From Shiraia sp. slf14 (taxonomy: Eukaryota > Ascomycota > Dothideomycetes > Pleosporales > Shiraiaceae), in contig AXZN01000045.1 in the NCBI GenBank assembly GCA_000498155.1, positions 124,001 through 188,000 of the forward strand: a stretch of 64,000 nucleotides of DNA. The letters are read 5' to 3'. A program made the position numbers and the translations under genes. Under the pieces are notes generated by a model, which did no database searches, had not been told where the DNA came from, and saw nothing but the letters and a program-made list of their open reading frames with translations. Below, piece by piece: positions 11,230-22,443 of the stretch. Numbering within the stretch: the stretch's first letter is position 1; the number at the start of each line of letters is the position of its first letter.

Positions 11230-13153
11230 CTATGCAGCCCAATCGGATCTCTTGACGGTCATTGGCATACCATCACGTGGACGTGCCTCAAACACATACT
11301 CCTGAAATGCTCGATCACCAAAAATAAGATCCCAATCCACCCAGCTGGTTCGTGGCGTCTTGTTTGGTTCGATCCCTGCACAAGTAAAGTCGAAGTCTCG
11401 AATTGTCAAAAGCAACACAAGCTTCAATTCGTCCATGGCCAAAGACTGACCAAGACAAGCTCTTGGGCCTCTCTCAAATGGACGCCATGCATGTCGTGGA
11501 AAATCTTTGCGGGCAAATCGGTCTGGGTCGAATTTTTTTGGATTCTTGAAGATTTCACCGTTCGAGTGTATGGTCATTGCACTAGGGATGATCAACCTAT
11601 CCCCTGTAGGATACAACTGACCTTCATATTCGATATGCTTCTCCGTTGGGTGCTGCATACGAGCCGTGCTGCCTATTGGATAGATTCTGAGGGCTTCTTT
11701 AACCACGTTCGTGGTGTACTCGAGCTCATTGAGTTTGTATGGCTCGTCTTTCAACATTTCGTAGGTTGCATCAATGCCCTTTGTGAACACAGCATCATGC
11801 TCCTCACGTAATTTGCGAACCACCTCAGGGTGTACGGACAGCCTGCGATACAGGTCAGCTCAATCTCATTTTTCTGTGACAGATATGAATTGACTTGTGG
11901 TACTAACAGCATCATCATAAAACAAACCGTGTCCGATGTTGTGCTTGTACCGGCAACCAGCAATGCCTTAATTTGAGACAACGCGGTATCTATGAAGGCC
12001 TGATCGAGCCCTTGCTTCTCAGACAAACGAGTTTCTGCAATGTAATCTCGTAGAATGAGGTCCATTATACCAAGCCCTCTCTTATTGCTAAGATCAGTCT
12101 TTTCATGCATCAGGATATCAAACCTCTGCTTAATCATCTTTGTCAGTATGGCGTTCAATTCCCTCGACTCTTCCCGAACAATCTTTTTGTTGAACCAATT
12201 ATTAAAGAAGTTCCAAGACTCGTGGTAGGCTTGAAATGCGCGACTCATTCTTTCCCAATGCTGCAACACCGCACTACCTTTAGATTTGGCATTCAAAGAT
12301 TGGCCAAAGGCCGCTTTGCCAATCACATCGAAGGTTGTGTGTAGTGTCATCTCCTCGAATTTGAAGATCTCCCCGGACTTTGCTTTGGCATGCAGCATTG
12401 AACGAAGCTCCATGAACTCTTCAGCAATCTGAATTTTGTTAGTTGCCGATTTGGACATGTTAGAGTGCTAACTGTGCTTACTGCAGGGCGCATATTGCTA
12501 ATGTGTTGAATAGCAAAAGCCGGAGAGAGCATTTGGTGAAGATTCTTCCAAACAGAGCCTTCTGACGTTACAATGTTTCCCGGGCCAACCAGCGGGTCAA
12601 TGAATAATTTTTCCGCCTCGTGCTTGGGATGATTCTTCGTCACTGTGATGTGGAGTGCGATGTCAGGGTCCGCAATGACAAGTTGTCCACAACTAAATGG
12701 CCACAGGTCTACATAGAACAGACGAGGCAGATTGTATTTGTGCATCATAGTCGTAACAACCACTTGATGGTGTATACCAGGCGGGAATTCGGCCATTATT
12801 TCGCCCATGATCTTCAGATGACCCCATAACCAATGATGCGGCGGTCCAGGCTAGACAATCGATTAGCATGTAGATGCCGTGACTGAGATCAATTGGCGAC
12901 TATCTACAGAGCGGTTTTCTTCGACCTCTGAATTAGAAAATTCACGAGAGTTACTAACCCTGCTTCTATAAAATCTACGTTCCTGCACCAGTCGACTGAG
13001 GAAGTATGTTATTGCCCCAATCAGCCCGGCAAGAGCAATTTGTGTCCATGAAGCAACGCCAACAAAGAACATTATGCAACAGAGAATATTAGAGTAGTTG
13101 AATTGTAGCCGGCTGAATATCGTGGCAAGAAGCCTGAGATATATCTTGTGCAT
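11230..13153 (-). CDS. Cytochrome P450 monooxygenase
   Basis: Membrane-anchored haem monooxygenase of 565 residues. Exons are 12959-13153, 12482-12850, 11908-12428 and 11230-11842. An N-terminal hydrophobic anchor (IALAGLIGAITYFL) is followed by the hinge PGPPHHWLWGHL. The I-helix is ALLVAGTSTTSD, the K-helix KEALRIYP (ExxR), the PERF region FDPDRFAR, and the haem loop FERGPRACLGQ with the axial Cys. The protein looks like the CYP59/CYP684-type enzymes seen in fungal metabolism, but the family number is a guess. The start at 13153 is the first ATG placing the anchor near the N terminus. It is the outermost gene of the catabolic run and transcribes away from it; membership is inferred. Confidence 0.9.
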
Positions 13154-14107
13154 GAATCCATGCGCCCTGCGCCCTTGCGGCGGGTCGACCACGTGCGACC
13201 CGACCAATTATGTTTGTTTGTTGGCACGGGTCATAAAAACGATGATCCGCTACTACAATCTTGTGTATACCTACCATTAGCTTCTTCGTATTCCAGCCGA
13301 TACAAGCTGAGCCTTTATGCTTCCGTTACATATCACTACTACCAGCGGAAAGTATTACAGACCACTTGCTCAAAGTACAAGCAGGTATACAGACCTCAAG
13401 ATAACATGGAATGGCGACCCAAGGTCGGGGCAGAGTGTGGTGTACCAATGTACAAACGTTGGGCACATGCGGAAGTGCGGCACACCGCTTACGACCCCTT
13501 AAGGCGTTCTATGAATCCTTTGACAAACGAAATTTTTCGAATTTACTTGGGCGTGGCTTTTCAACGCTTTTCTACTTCAAGAATTGAATTTATAAGTCGC
13601 GTTGGCAACGCCACGTATGCGGCGGCGGCGTGTCCAAACTGTTATCAATGACCAACCATTTTCGCTTTTGACGAAATTTGAACATTAGTCCTGAGTTGTG
13701 CTTATAATCTTTTCAGCCTGACATGGTACGATGAAAAATTACATGATCGCCGTGTGAATTGAGCAAAGCTAGGGTGGTTGTTAGTCGAAGTAAACCACAG
13801 TATCAATGCCAATGATACAACAGCTGTGAACCTTTTTTTATTTTAAGAGTGAGGCGTGAAGGAAAATATATGCCGATCAAAACGGTAGGCTTTGATGTTC
13901 AATAAGGGCGTATCAATCTCGCATGATGAACGCGCCTGTCACATAAGTGTTGTTCAAAGTCTACAATCGTAATCGATCAGTCGGTTGTAGCTGTTCATCA
14001 TGGACGCGAATGGTCTCAAATTGAAGTGTAGACCACAGCCTCATTGATGACTTGACATCTTATCATAGAGCCGCTTCGGGAAGTATATCATCTCTTGTAT
14101 TTCATGA
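13154..14107. other. Intergenic, P450 promoter; no gene seen
   Basis: 954 bases upstream of the P450 and downstream of the metallo-hydrolase. A plus ORF (13148-13651) lacks any recognisable motif. No repeat or RNA gene was found. Confidence 0.45.
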
Positions 14108-15197
14108 TTATGGTATCTCATCTCGGCAAATGCGTTCTCTCGCATCTAACATGTATTCATCCAGCAATGACAGCAACACTTTATCACTCCCCTCTTTCAG
14201 CCAGGATACATCATGAGCCAAAGCAATTCGGGCACCGTATTCGTCTTCCAATAAACGTACCTTCGAAATGGTGCTCTTCGCTGCCATGATGTCTGCATGC
14301 AATGTCATTCTACCAATATGTGGAACACAAAATTCTGCGATCTCGCATTTCCCATCAAGCAATTCCCTAACATAATTAGCGGCAATCGTGCAAGACCTAA
14401 TAGACTCACCTCGAATGACAGCAATCGCTTCCAAGGCAGATCCAATCACCCGTAGCTAATCTTGCGATTCCCAGACAATTACCAGGCATATGCCCGGGTG
14501 CTTGAACAACCCAGAAACTGCCGTCGCCGAAAAAGTCCATGGCTTTTTCAAAAGGCCCAAGAGGTTGCCATGGCCCATCCATTTCCTTCCACTTTTCTGT
14601 CGCATTCTCTGGGTCGAAGTATCGTCCATCCCATTGGGCATTTGGGTCTTTTAAATGGCCTGGCGAGCACGCAGTCCGAGTGCCTGGCCCGAAAAGGGCT
14701 GTTGCTTCTGGAAATACATCGCGGATAGGACGACAATGATCCCAATGCGCATGACTCCTACGGCTCAGAATGTATCTTCGATTGAGCGTCGTACTCTTAC
14801 CTGAAAATGACAGTATCTATTTCTGTCGCTGAAATGCCTCTCCCTGCAAGCTGCTGGACTAAAGTTCTACTGGGGCCAACATGATTCGATCCATCTAGCA
14901 TGAACCTATTGACCCAAGGCGTATAATTGGAACGATCCTATAATCTCGACATGAATACATGGAAGAAGATAACAGAGAGATGATTACGCATACCTCATCT
15001 AATCCAAGATCCCACAGAATATGCCGTCCTTCATGCGAAATGCAGAATGCCCAATTGTACATGCGAAAATTGCCGGACGCGCCAGCATGCACCTTGCTCA
15101 AATCTCCAATAAAGCTACCACCATCAAGAAGGAATAACTCCACAGATGCATTCACTTGCGGCCAGTTGGCTTTGTGTAATGGTCCATTACTCGACAT
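14108..15197 (-). CDS. Metallo-beta-lactamase-fold hydrolase (lactonase-like)
   Basis: Zinc hydrolase of 315 residues resembling the AttM/AiiB N-acyl-homoserine lactonase and dihydrocoumarin-lactonase group. Exons are 14994-15197, 14801-14937, 14410-14757 and 14108-14366. The zinc motif is SHAHWDH (HxHxDH), created across the intron after residue ~113. Further ligands are the His of QAPGHMPGN, the Asp of LGSDCCH and the His of IALAHD. It could open a lactone formed during aromatic breakdown, or detoxify one, but the substrate is not known. It diverges from the carboxylesterase gene, with 343 bases between them, which suggests co-regulation. Confidence 0.88.
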
Positions 15198-15540
15198 CCC
15201 TTTTTTGTGAGTAAGGCTATAGTGCCAGCTAAATCCACAGGCACAAATGCTCTCGCATAATCACGAAATACATGTTACTTTGATCCAAGCCTCCCCGCAT
15301 CTTCACTAGGCGCCCCACTGGATATATCAACAGCCGCGGCGGGGTAGCGCATTCCCCATCCTCCACGGAGGCAGTTCCGCTTTACGGGTTACTATTTTGA
15401 AGGTGTCCATGAACGCCAGCTTCGAATGGGTGGTTTTAAATTCAAACTAGACCGAGATCAGGCAGGGAAAAAGGTTCATCTTTCGAATTCTTGCTTCCCT
15501 ACTCCAAGTTTCAGTAGTCATTCAATCGTCTCCGCCAAGC
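15198..15540. promoter_or_regulatory. Divergent promoter, lactonase-like / carboxylesterase
   Basis: 343-base head-to-head region with no ORF of note and no clear repeated motif. Shared regulation of the two hydrolases is inferred from geometry only. Confidence 0.4.
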
Positions 15541-17313
15541 ATGTCAGTAATTCTCAAACACTCCCAATTGGGCGATTTGAAGGGCAATGTTGTAGATGGT
15601 ACAGCACAATTTCTTGGTCTCAAATATGCCAGTTTGAAAAACCGCCTGGCTAGAGCGGAGATAATTGGCAATTATGGTCCAGAGCAAACAGATGCCACAG
15701 GATATGGGTAAGAAGATCAGATGATGTATTGGAAACTTACTGGGCTAAATCTTTGTAGGCCACCCCCAGTGTCTCCGATTGGCGCCATAAACAATGAGTT
15801 TGGTTTCATACAGCATACTCTGCCAATACCTGACGTCCCATCGCACTCTGATCTTGAAGGACTGAATCTTAACATCACTGTTCCCCTTCAAAAGGATGGC
15901 CAAATACCCTCAAATAAACGATTGCCTGTTTATGTATTTGTCCATGGCGGTGGCTTTGCTGTGGGCTCTTCATGGTACCCGCATTACAATCCCGCCCCAA
16001 TCGTGAAGCTTTCTGCGGAACTAGGAAAGCCCATCATAGGTGTAACAATAAAGTGAGTGGACGATCGACCTACATAGCAGACCAGTACTAATTCACAAAG
16101 TTATCGCCTCGGGCTTTCTGGATTTCTCACTTCCGAAGAACTGCGAGAAGCGGGCTATGATGCCAACAATGGCTTTTATGATCAGCGCACAGCTATGCAA
16201 TGGATCAAGGACAACATAGATGGCTTCGGCGGTAATCCAGATGAGGTTACAGCAGTTGGCGAGAGTGCAGGCGGCCGTAAGTACATCATTTCTCTCCAAT
16301 AACCCCGACTAATAGAATTAGTGTCGGTGACCATGTTCCTTTGCTCAAAAGAGCCCTTGATGAAGCGCTGTCTGAGCACAGGAGGCGCCGTACTGTTGTT
16401 CAAGCCATTGCCCTTGGAAGCCGCGGAGGCAGCATATAAGAAGATTGTTGAAGCTCTCGGGCTTGCTGATAAATCTCCAGAGGAGCGCATACAAGGCCTC
16501 CTCAGTGCACCACAAGACGACTTATGGCAAAAAGTTCCAATGGGGACACCGCTACTTCCAGTTGCAGATAACGCGACAGTACCCGGATTTCCTGACTTTG
16601 CCACTGTTTCATCACAAGAAGATAGCCCATCATTTCCCATGCCGGGAAGGAAATGGTGTAGCTCTGTAATGATTGGAGAATCAGCTTTAGACGGAAACAT
16701 ACTCTCATACTTAGCATTGGATGCTCGAAATCCTGGTATTGCACAAAAGTTCACCGATTCTATGAACAAATCATTCGAATCTCAGCCAGGCGCTGCTGCT
16801 GAGCTTCTCTCAACTTATAACATCACGCCACAAACTTCTGACGGAGAAGCTATGTTGTCTATCCTCCGGTTTGCAACAGAAGCCGCTTTCTACGCACCCG
16901 CACGAGCTTTTGCAGCTGGATGGCCTTCATCTAGCAAATTCTTCCTGTACCATTTCAACGAACCCATCCCCTGGGAAGGCCGATATAAAGGCGAAGCAGG
17001 CCATATCCTTGACGTGGCATTCCTCTTCCAGAATTATAACGAACATCTTGATGAGAAGCAGAAGAAAGTTGCACGAGCTTATGCAGAAGATTTCATCAAT
17101 TTTGTCAATGGAGAAGACCCTTGGCCTGCCGTGCATGACGGGAAACCGAGTGCCCGAGTTTATGGACCGAGTAGTGATGGAATCACGACGAAATATGTCG
17201 AGGATGGTAAGCCAAGCGAAGTTGGAAGAAATGGCCGGATCTTGAAATTGGGTGGCCAATTCGGCTTCGACAATCTTCTCAGTGCTTTCCAAAATTTCAT
17301 GGAAGGCCGGTAG
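15541..17313 (+). CDS. Type-B carboxylesterase/lipase
   Basis: Alpha/beta-hydrolase serine esterase of 542 residues. Exons are 15541-15707, 15759-16052, 16101-16276 and 16322-17313. Oxyanion-hole strand VYVFVHGGGFAVGS; nucleophile elbow GESAGG, with the exon junction giving GESAGGLSVTMFL; the charge-relay His lies in GEAGHILDVAFLF. No signal peptide is seen at the MSVILKHSQLGDLKG start, so the enzyme is probably intracellular, unlike most secreted type-B esterases. The acceptor after the third intron is the second of two AGs (16320-16321), which gives the family sequence. It could de-esterify an aromatic ester before ring attack. Confidence 0.92.
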
Positions 17314-17403
17314 AAATAGGAGACTGATTGTACATAAATCTTCAAAGAAAAACACTTGGTTCTAGATATTTGAGATTCTGCTGGTTTACACTAAAATACA
17401 AGA

Positions 17404-18523
17404 TCAATCCTTGAATTCCCAAGTTCCATTCCCTCGCTTCTTCCCTACATCTTCATAGCCTTCTGGAAGTACACCACCGACATGTAAATAAATACTGCTC
17501 CCATCCCGATCTATACATCTCTCGTCTGATGCTGCCTTAGTCCAAACCTTCATCGCCGCCTCCGCCATGCTGGGCTCCACATCAACCTGCCTAGCACTTT
17601 CAATCCCCAACCCCAAATCTTTCAACATCATCTGAGTTTTGAACCCCGGTCGATAACCGCTATTACTCGGCACCCAATACTCACTCTGCACATTAGGAAT
17701 CGGCATAACGTGATCGCACATCCAGCTCTGGCCTGTGCTATTTTTGATCACGGAATACAGCGCGCGCGGATCTAAACCTTGCTTCACCCCTATGGCGAGA
17801 GCTTCGGCTGTCGCGAGGAGGATAGTACCAGAGAGGTAATTGTTGGCGATTTTGGCGGTGAGACCTGCGCCTAGATTGTCGAGGTAGAAGAATTTGGAAG
17901 GTGAGCCTATCATGCCCAGAACCTTTTCTAGGAGTTTTGATGTTGGGTTTGAATCTGTTGGTGCGGCATGGCCGATCAGCATGGCGAGGTTACCTTGTTC
18001 AGCTGCTGGTACGCCGCCCTTTTGTAATCTTAGAAATTTCTTATGAGGCTATGATTGGGATTGTGACTTACTGATACAGGTGTGTCGACATAAGTGCCCA
18101 TGCCCGCCTCTTTTAATTTCTTCCCAACCTCTCGCGTGCTTTCCACATCAATTGTACTGCACTCGAGCATGAGCCGATCATGTTTCTTTGCAGCTATTAC
18201 GCCGTTCTGTTCGTCTAAGAACACTTGCTTAACATCTGCAGCACCTGGCACTATTGATATCAAGACTTTTGCGTTCTCTGCTGCTTCTCGTGCTGTTTGC
18301 ACAATTTCGATTGGCCCAAGAGAACTGTACTCTTTTTGGAATCTTTCGCATGCTCCGAGATTGATGTCATTGATATACAATGTCGAATCTTTAGGAATTT
18401 TCTTTCGTATGTTCGAAGCCATTCCGTAGCCCATGGCGCCCAGGCCTATATCTGTTAGGCCAAGTTATCTTTGTATTCTTTCATGAATTTGAGCATACCG
18501 ATGAAAGCGTAGTTTTCAGACAT
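17404..18523 (-). CDS. 3-hydroxyisobutyrate dehydrogenase-like protein
   Basis: NAD(P)-dependent beta-hydroxyacid dehydrogenase of 337 residues. Exons are 18499-18523 (only 25 bases), 18072-18445 and 17404-18018. Joining the tiny first exon yields FIGLGAMGYGMA, the dinucleotide-binding Rossmann motif. Also present are the substrate loop DTPVSGGVPAAEQGNL, the catalytic Lys region GLTAKIANNYL, and GFKTQMMLKDLGLGIE near the C terminus. This family oxidises 3-hydroxyisobutyrate, tartronate semialdehyde and related 3-hydroxyacids, so the substrate here is open. The gene ends convergently 90 bases from the esterase and diverges from the reductase/epimerase gene. Confidence 0.92.
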
Positions 18524-18919
18524 GATTGCAATTTTCACTATAATTTTCTTGACATCAATCTCAGTATTTTTTGGATTCTTGAATTACTCTCCAGTTCATC
18601 GAGACACACTCACGTGTGCTAGGTAGCTTACTGTTAGTCCCAGTATGGTTGCGAATGGTTACCGTTGCCCCACATTGGTTCCCCTCACTTCCCCAACCTA
18701 CTCCAAGGATTCTGAATGCCTCGCGCATCTCGGTACGATACACGCGAAGCAATTATGCAGTACCGTATTCAATGTAAGCATGATGTGGAATCCTTGTCAT
18801 TACTGATATTGGACATGTGAGTGCAGTGCATTTTGGGAAGGTCACTCTTCCAGCCAATCTACTTCTTGAACATTTTACTGTGAGCAAGCGGACTTCACTG
18901 TGTAACCATTTTGCAAACA
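18524..18919. promoter_or_regulatory. Divergent promoter, HIBDH-like / reductase-epimerase
   Basis: 396 bases between two head-to-head genes. Nothing striking was seen beyond ordinary AT-rich promoter sequence. Confidence 0.4.
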
Positions 18920-19924
18920 ATGGCTTCTTCGAAGGGCCTGCGCGTGGGTATCATTGGCCCAGCTGGCTTTGGTGGCTCTTACCTCTGTGTCGAGCTTCTA
19001 AATCGCGGTCATACTGTCATCGGTATATCGCGAAATCCAGAAAAGCTAGGAAAACATCCCAATTACATTCCAAGGCCGGTAGACATCGACCAAATCTCGT
19101 TCACCGAATTGGCAAAGCACTTCGAAGGCATCGACATCTTAGTCTCAGAATATGGACCGCACACTGAAGGGCCAATGGCATTACTATACAGTAAGTTCCC
19201 TATACATCAAAACCCTGACAGCTCATTAACAACACTCTCAGTGCCTTTCCTCGAAACAGTGCGCAAGATGGTCCTCGCCTACAAAGCCTCCTCGATATCC
19301 TACTTCCTCTTCGTCGGTGGCGCAGGCTCACTCCACGTCCCCGGCACAAACGAGTGTTGCGTCGACCATCCTGATTTCTTCCTCTCCTATCGGCGCGCTA
19401 TTTCCACGTCTCTGGCACATATAGCTTACATGGAAGACCGCCTCGGTATCATGGGTACATCACTCCGACGATACCGCGAGGCGCGCATTGCTCAACGCGA
19501 GAATCGAGCAACAGCCGAAGATAAGAAGTCTATCGATGAATACGAGCAGAGTATTAGGAGCAAAGACCAGGCTTCGGATTTTATCAAGGCTGGGCGAACA
19601 GCTTATATGTTCTTCGATGGCAATGAGTCGTTTCGGTGGAGCTTTGTCTCTCCCTCGGCGCTGTATCGTCCTGGGAAACGTACTGGGAAGTACGAGATCA
19701 GCATTGATGATATGATTCTTGAGGGTGAGCAGAAAGAAGGCCAGAGTATCTTCGAAGATCGCTTGACGGGAATCAGTGTGGCGGATATGGCGATTGCTAT
19801 TGCAGATGAGATTGAGCAGCAGAAGCTGGTGTACAAGCACTGGAGCGCGTGGGGCGATATTAGCGAAGACAAGCCTGCACCTAGTTATTTGAGGCTGGAT
19901 AGTGTTCAGGGAGGAAGCGCATAA
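18920..19924 (+). CDS. NAD(P)-binding Rossmann protein, NmrA/epimerase-like
   Basis: 317-residue atypical short-chain reductase. Exons are 18920-19190 and 19242-19924. The nucleotide-binding start is GLRVGIIGPAGFGGSYL, followed by GHTVIGISRNPEKLG, FEGIDILVSEYG and YFLFVGGAGSLHVPG. The catalytic YxxxK of classical SDRs is not obvious. The 51-base intron has no stop and is a multiple of three, so a retained form would add 17 residues. The ATG at 18920 is used; the codon at 18911 is TTG. Its place between catabolic genes suggests a reduction, but the substrate is unknown. Confidence 0.85.
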   Translation: MASSKGLRVGIIGPAGFGGSYLCVELLNRGHTVIGISRNPEKLGKHPNYIPRPVDIDQISFTELAKHFEGIDILVSEYGPHTEGPMALLYSKFPIHQNPDSSLTTLSVPFLETVRKMVLAYKASSISYFLFVGGAGSLHVPGTNECCVDHPDFFLSYRRAISTSLAHIAYMEDRLGIMGTSLRRYREARIAQRENRATAEDKKSIDEYEQSIRSKDQASDFIKAGRTAYMFFDGNESFRWSFVSPSALYRPGKRTGKYEISIDDMILEGEQKEGQSIFEDRLTGISVADMAIAIADEIEQQKLVYKHWSAWGDISEDKPAPSYLRLDSVQGGSA

Positions 19925-20051
19925 TTGGAAATCTTTTGAAATGAATCGATTGATGTATGACCGTTCTAGTATCCGTAAACACCAGATGCTTGCTACCTCA
20001 AGATGCAAAACGCTAAATATCAAAATTGTCGTGAACTTTTTCAACATGAAA

Positions 20052-21759
20052 TTAAATGACCATCTCCTTCAAGTCCTCTGCGACCTTGAAGGGCGCTTCT
20101 GTCTTGCTCCTGATCTCCTCGACGGTAACGCCCTTTGCGTGCTCCTTCAGTGTCAAACCCTCTACGCGGTCGACATCAAAGACAGCGAGGTCAGTGATGA
20201 TTGTTGAGACGCACTTCTGGCCAGTCAAGGGGAAAGTGCACTTGTTGAGGATCTTGGGGTTGCCCTTCTTGTCGACGTGCTCCATGGTGATGACGACCTT
20301 GGTTTGTGTGGGGTTTGCGACAAGGTCCATGGCGCCACCGATACCCTTCACCTTACCGGGAAGCATGAAGTTGGCGAGATCTAGGAACGTTAGCATAAGC
20401 TCAATCGATGCAAAGTGGAAATGGTTTCTTACCTCCATAAGCGTTGACCTGCATAGCACCAAGCATCGCTACGTCAATCCTGCCAGACCTGATCATACCG
20501 AAGCTCTCGTGGCTACCGAATGTCGAAGCACCCTTGATGAGGGTGACAGTCTCCTTTCCGGCGTTGATCAGATCAGGATCCTCCTCACCAGGCTTGGGGT
20601 AACCTCCCATTCCGAGAATGCCGTTCTCAGACTCGAGAATGATCTCAGTGCCTTCGGGAAGGAATGCTGGTGCAGCAAGAGGCATACCGATACCAAGATT
20701 GACATACATGCCGTCCTTGAGCTCTTGCGCCGCACGCTTGATGATACGCTCACGCTTCTGGGATGCTTCGGTCGAACCTTTTACCTCGCATTAGCTTCAG
20801 TTCTTACTCATTAGAGAGAATAGACTTACCACCCTCCAACAAAGCCTTTTGTTGCTCCTCTGGGCTCTTCCAGAACACCTTTCTCTCGATCTTCTTCTCT
20901 TCTGTGCTCTTGATGACCTTCTTCACGTAGATGCCCTGGAGATGGATGTCCTCTGGAGCAATCTGTCCATCTTCAACAATTTCATCAGCCTCGACGATGG
21001 TAACCTTGGCGTTCTTGCCCATGGCCTCGTTGAAGTTGTTCTGAGCCTTGCGGAACTGGCAGTTACCAAATCGATCTGCCTTTGCCACCTTGACGAAAGC
21101 ATAATCTCCGTAGATGGCCTCTTCGAGAACGTATTGCTTGCCATTGAATTCACGAGTTTCCTTGGCTGGTGCCATTTTCGCGATAGTACCATCGGTGTTG
21201 TAGCGCACGGGGAGCTCGCCAGTTTGGACTAGCGATTGTTAGCCAAATATCCATTTTGAGAGTTCACCCCGGAATTGGGGTTTGTTGCGGCCTTACCAAT
21301 GGTTCCATAAGCAGCGGGTGTGTAGAAAGCGGGGACACCGGCAGCGCCAGCAGCACACTTCTCAGCGATTGTGCCTTGGGGCGTCAATTGCAAGCTCAAG
21401 TCGCCCTTGAGATACATCGACTCGAAAACCTTGTTGTCTCCAATATAACTTGCGACCATGGTGCCAATTTGCTTTGTCTCTAGTAATTGACCAAGTCCAA
21501 CACCAGGCATTCCTGCGTTGTTGCTGACGACTGTGAAGTTTGAAAGGTCCTTGCGGTCACGCAGAGCATTGATGAGCGTGTTGGGAACTCCAGAGAATCC
21601 AAATCCTCCTACCAGGACGGTAGTGTCTGACTTCATGTCCTTGATAGCTTCTTGTGCTGAAGATACGATCTTGTTGATCGCTGGGCGCATTGTGGTTGTG
21701 GAGAAGAAGCGAGGAGTGAGGCCATTGCGGCGTGCCGCGTAGAGGAAATTCCGTTGCAT
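20052..21759 (-). CDS. Mitochondrial succinyl-CoA:3-oxoacid CoA-transferase (SCOT-type)
   Basis: Class I CoA-transferase of 511 residues with fused alpha and beta parts. Exons are 21297-21759, 20830-21228, 20433-20777 and 20052-20380. It moves CoA from succinyl-CoA to a 3-oxoacid: acetoacetate in animals, and 3-oxoadipate in yeasts with a 3-oxoadipate pathway. The presequence MQRNFLYAARRNGLTPRF, rich in Arg, predicts mitochondrial import. Alpha signature VLVGGFGFSGVPNTLI; beta-part catalytic Glu in ESENGILGMGG; GAMDLVANP near the end. With the thiolase and maleylacetate-reductase-like enzyme next door, a 3-oxoadipate role is a reasonable inference. Its promoter carries a dense GTCGGA array. 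Confidence 0.95.
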
Positions 21760-22443
21760 GGTGAAAGGCTCTAGAAGTTGCAAAACTCGGGTTTGAATCA
21801 ATATTCTCAGTCGAAACTGTGGAAGTCAATCTTCGGCCAATTGATGGTAGAAGACTGGGATATAATAAGAAATGACTTCGAGAGGTATTGAAGCTTCGAG
21901 GTTGGAAATAGCAGCTCTGGACACTGTCTCAATCCCACAGGCAAGAGGAAATAAACGTAGAATGAGCTTCACAACTTTTCTGGCTGCAAGCTGGAGTACC
22001 CCACACGACACTTGTAGGCTGCATCATGACACTAACACAAACATGGAGCGCCGTTCTCGACTGCCGGCCGACGCGGGTGGAGAAAATTGAGCCGGAAAAG
22101 GTTCCACAGGCAAGTCGGAGAGCTGTCGGAAGAGTTCTTAACCGACGTCGGACGGAAAACTGGTAGCTTCGTTTCGTTCATTGGTCGAACCACGACGCGG
22201 ATGAACGTTTTTATTGGCGGTCGGAAATGTTCTCCAATTTTACCGGCTATGCTCCGACCACGTGATCACGCGCTCATTGACGCGTAAATGCAAGATGAAG
22301 CTTGGCTTTGTCAATCGTGCAAGAAATGGAAAAGTCAATTGTATCAAGTGGTTTCAATTTAGCTATGTGCTATATACATATCATCAAGTTAGTACAGATC
22401 GTGGACGATTTTCTTCACTGAACTGTGTTAGTCTCATAGAATG
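21760..22443 (-). promoter_or_regulatory. SCOT upstream region with GTCGGA array
   Basis: 684 bases between the SCOT start and the stop of the Fe-ADH gene. GTCGGA occurs at 22114-22119, 22125-22130, 22147-22152 and 22220-22225, and its complement TCCGAC at 22253-22258. The third copy lies in a perfect palindrome, CCGACGTCGG (22142-22151), an everted CCG/CGG pair. A CACGTG E-box follows at once (22259-22264). It looks like a binding array for a pathway regulator. Confidence 0.5.
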
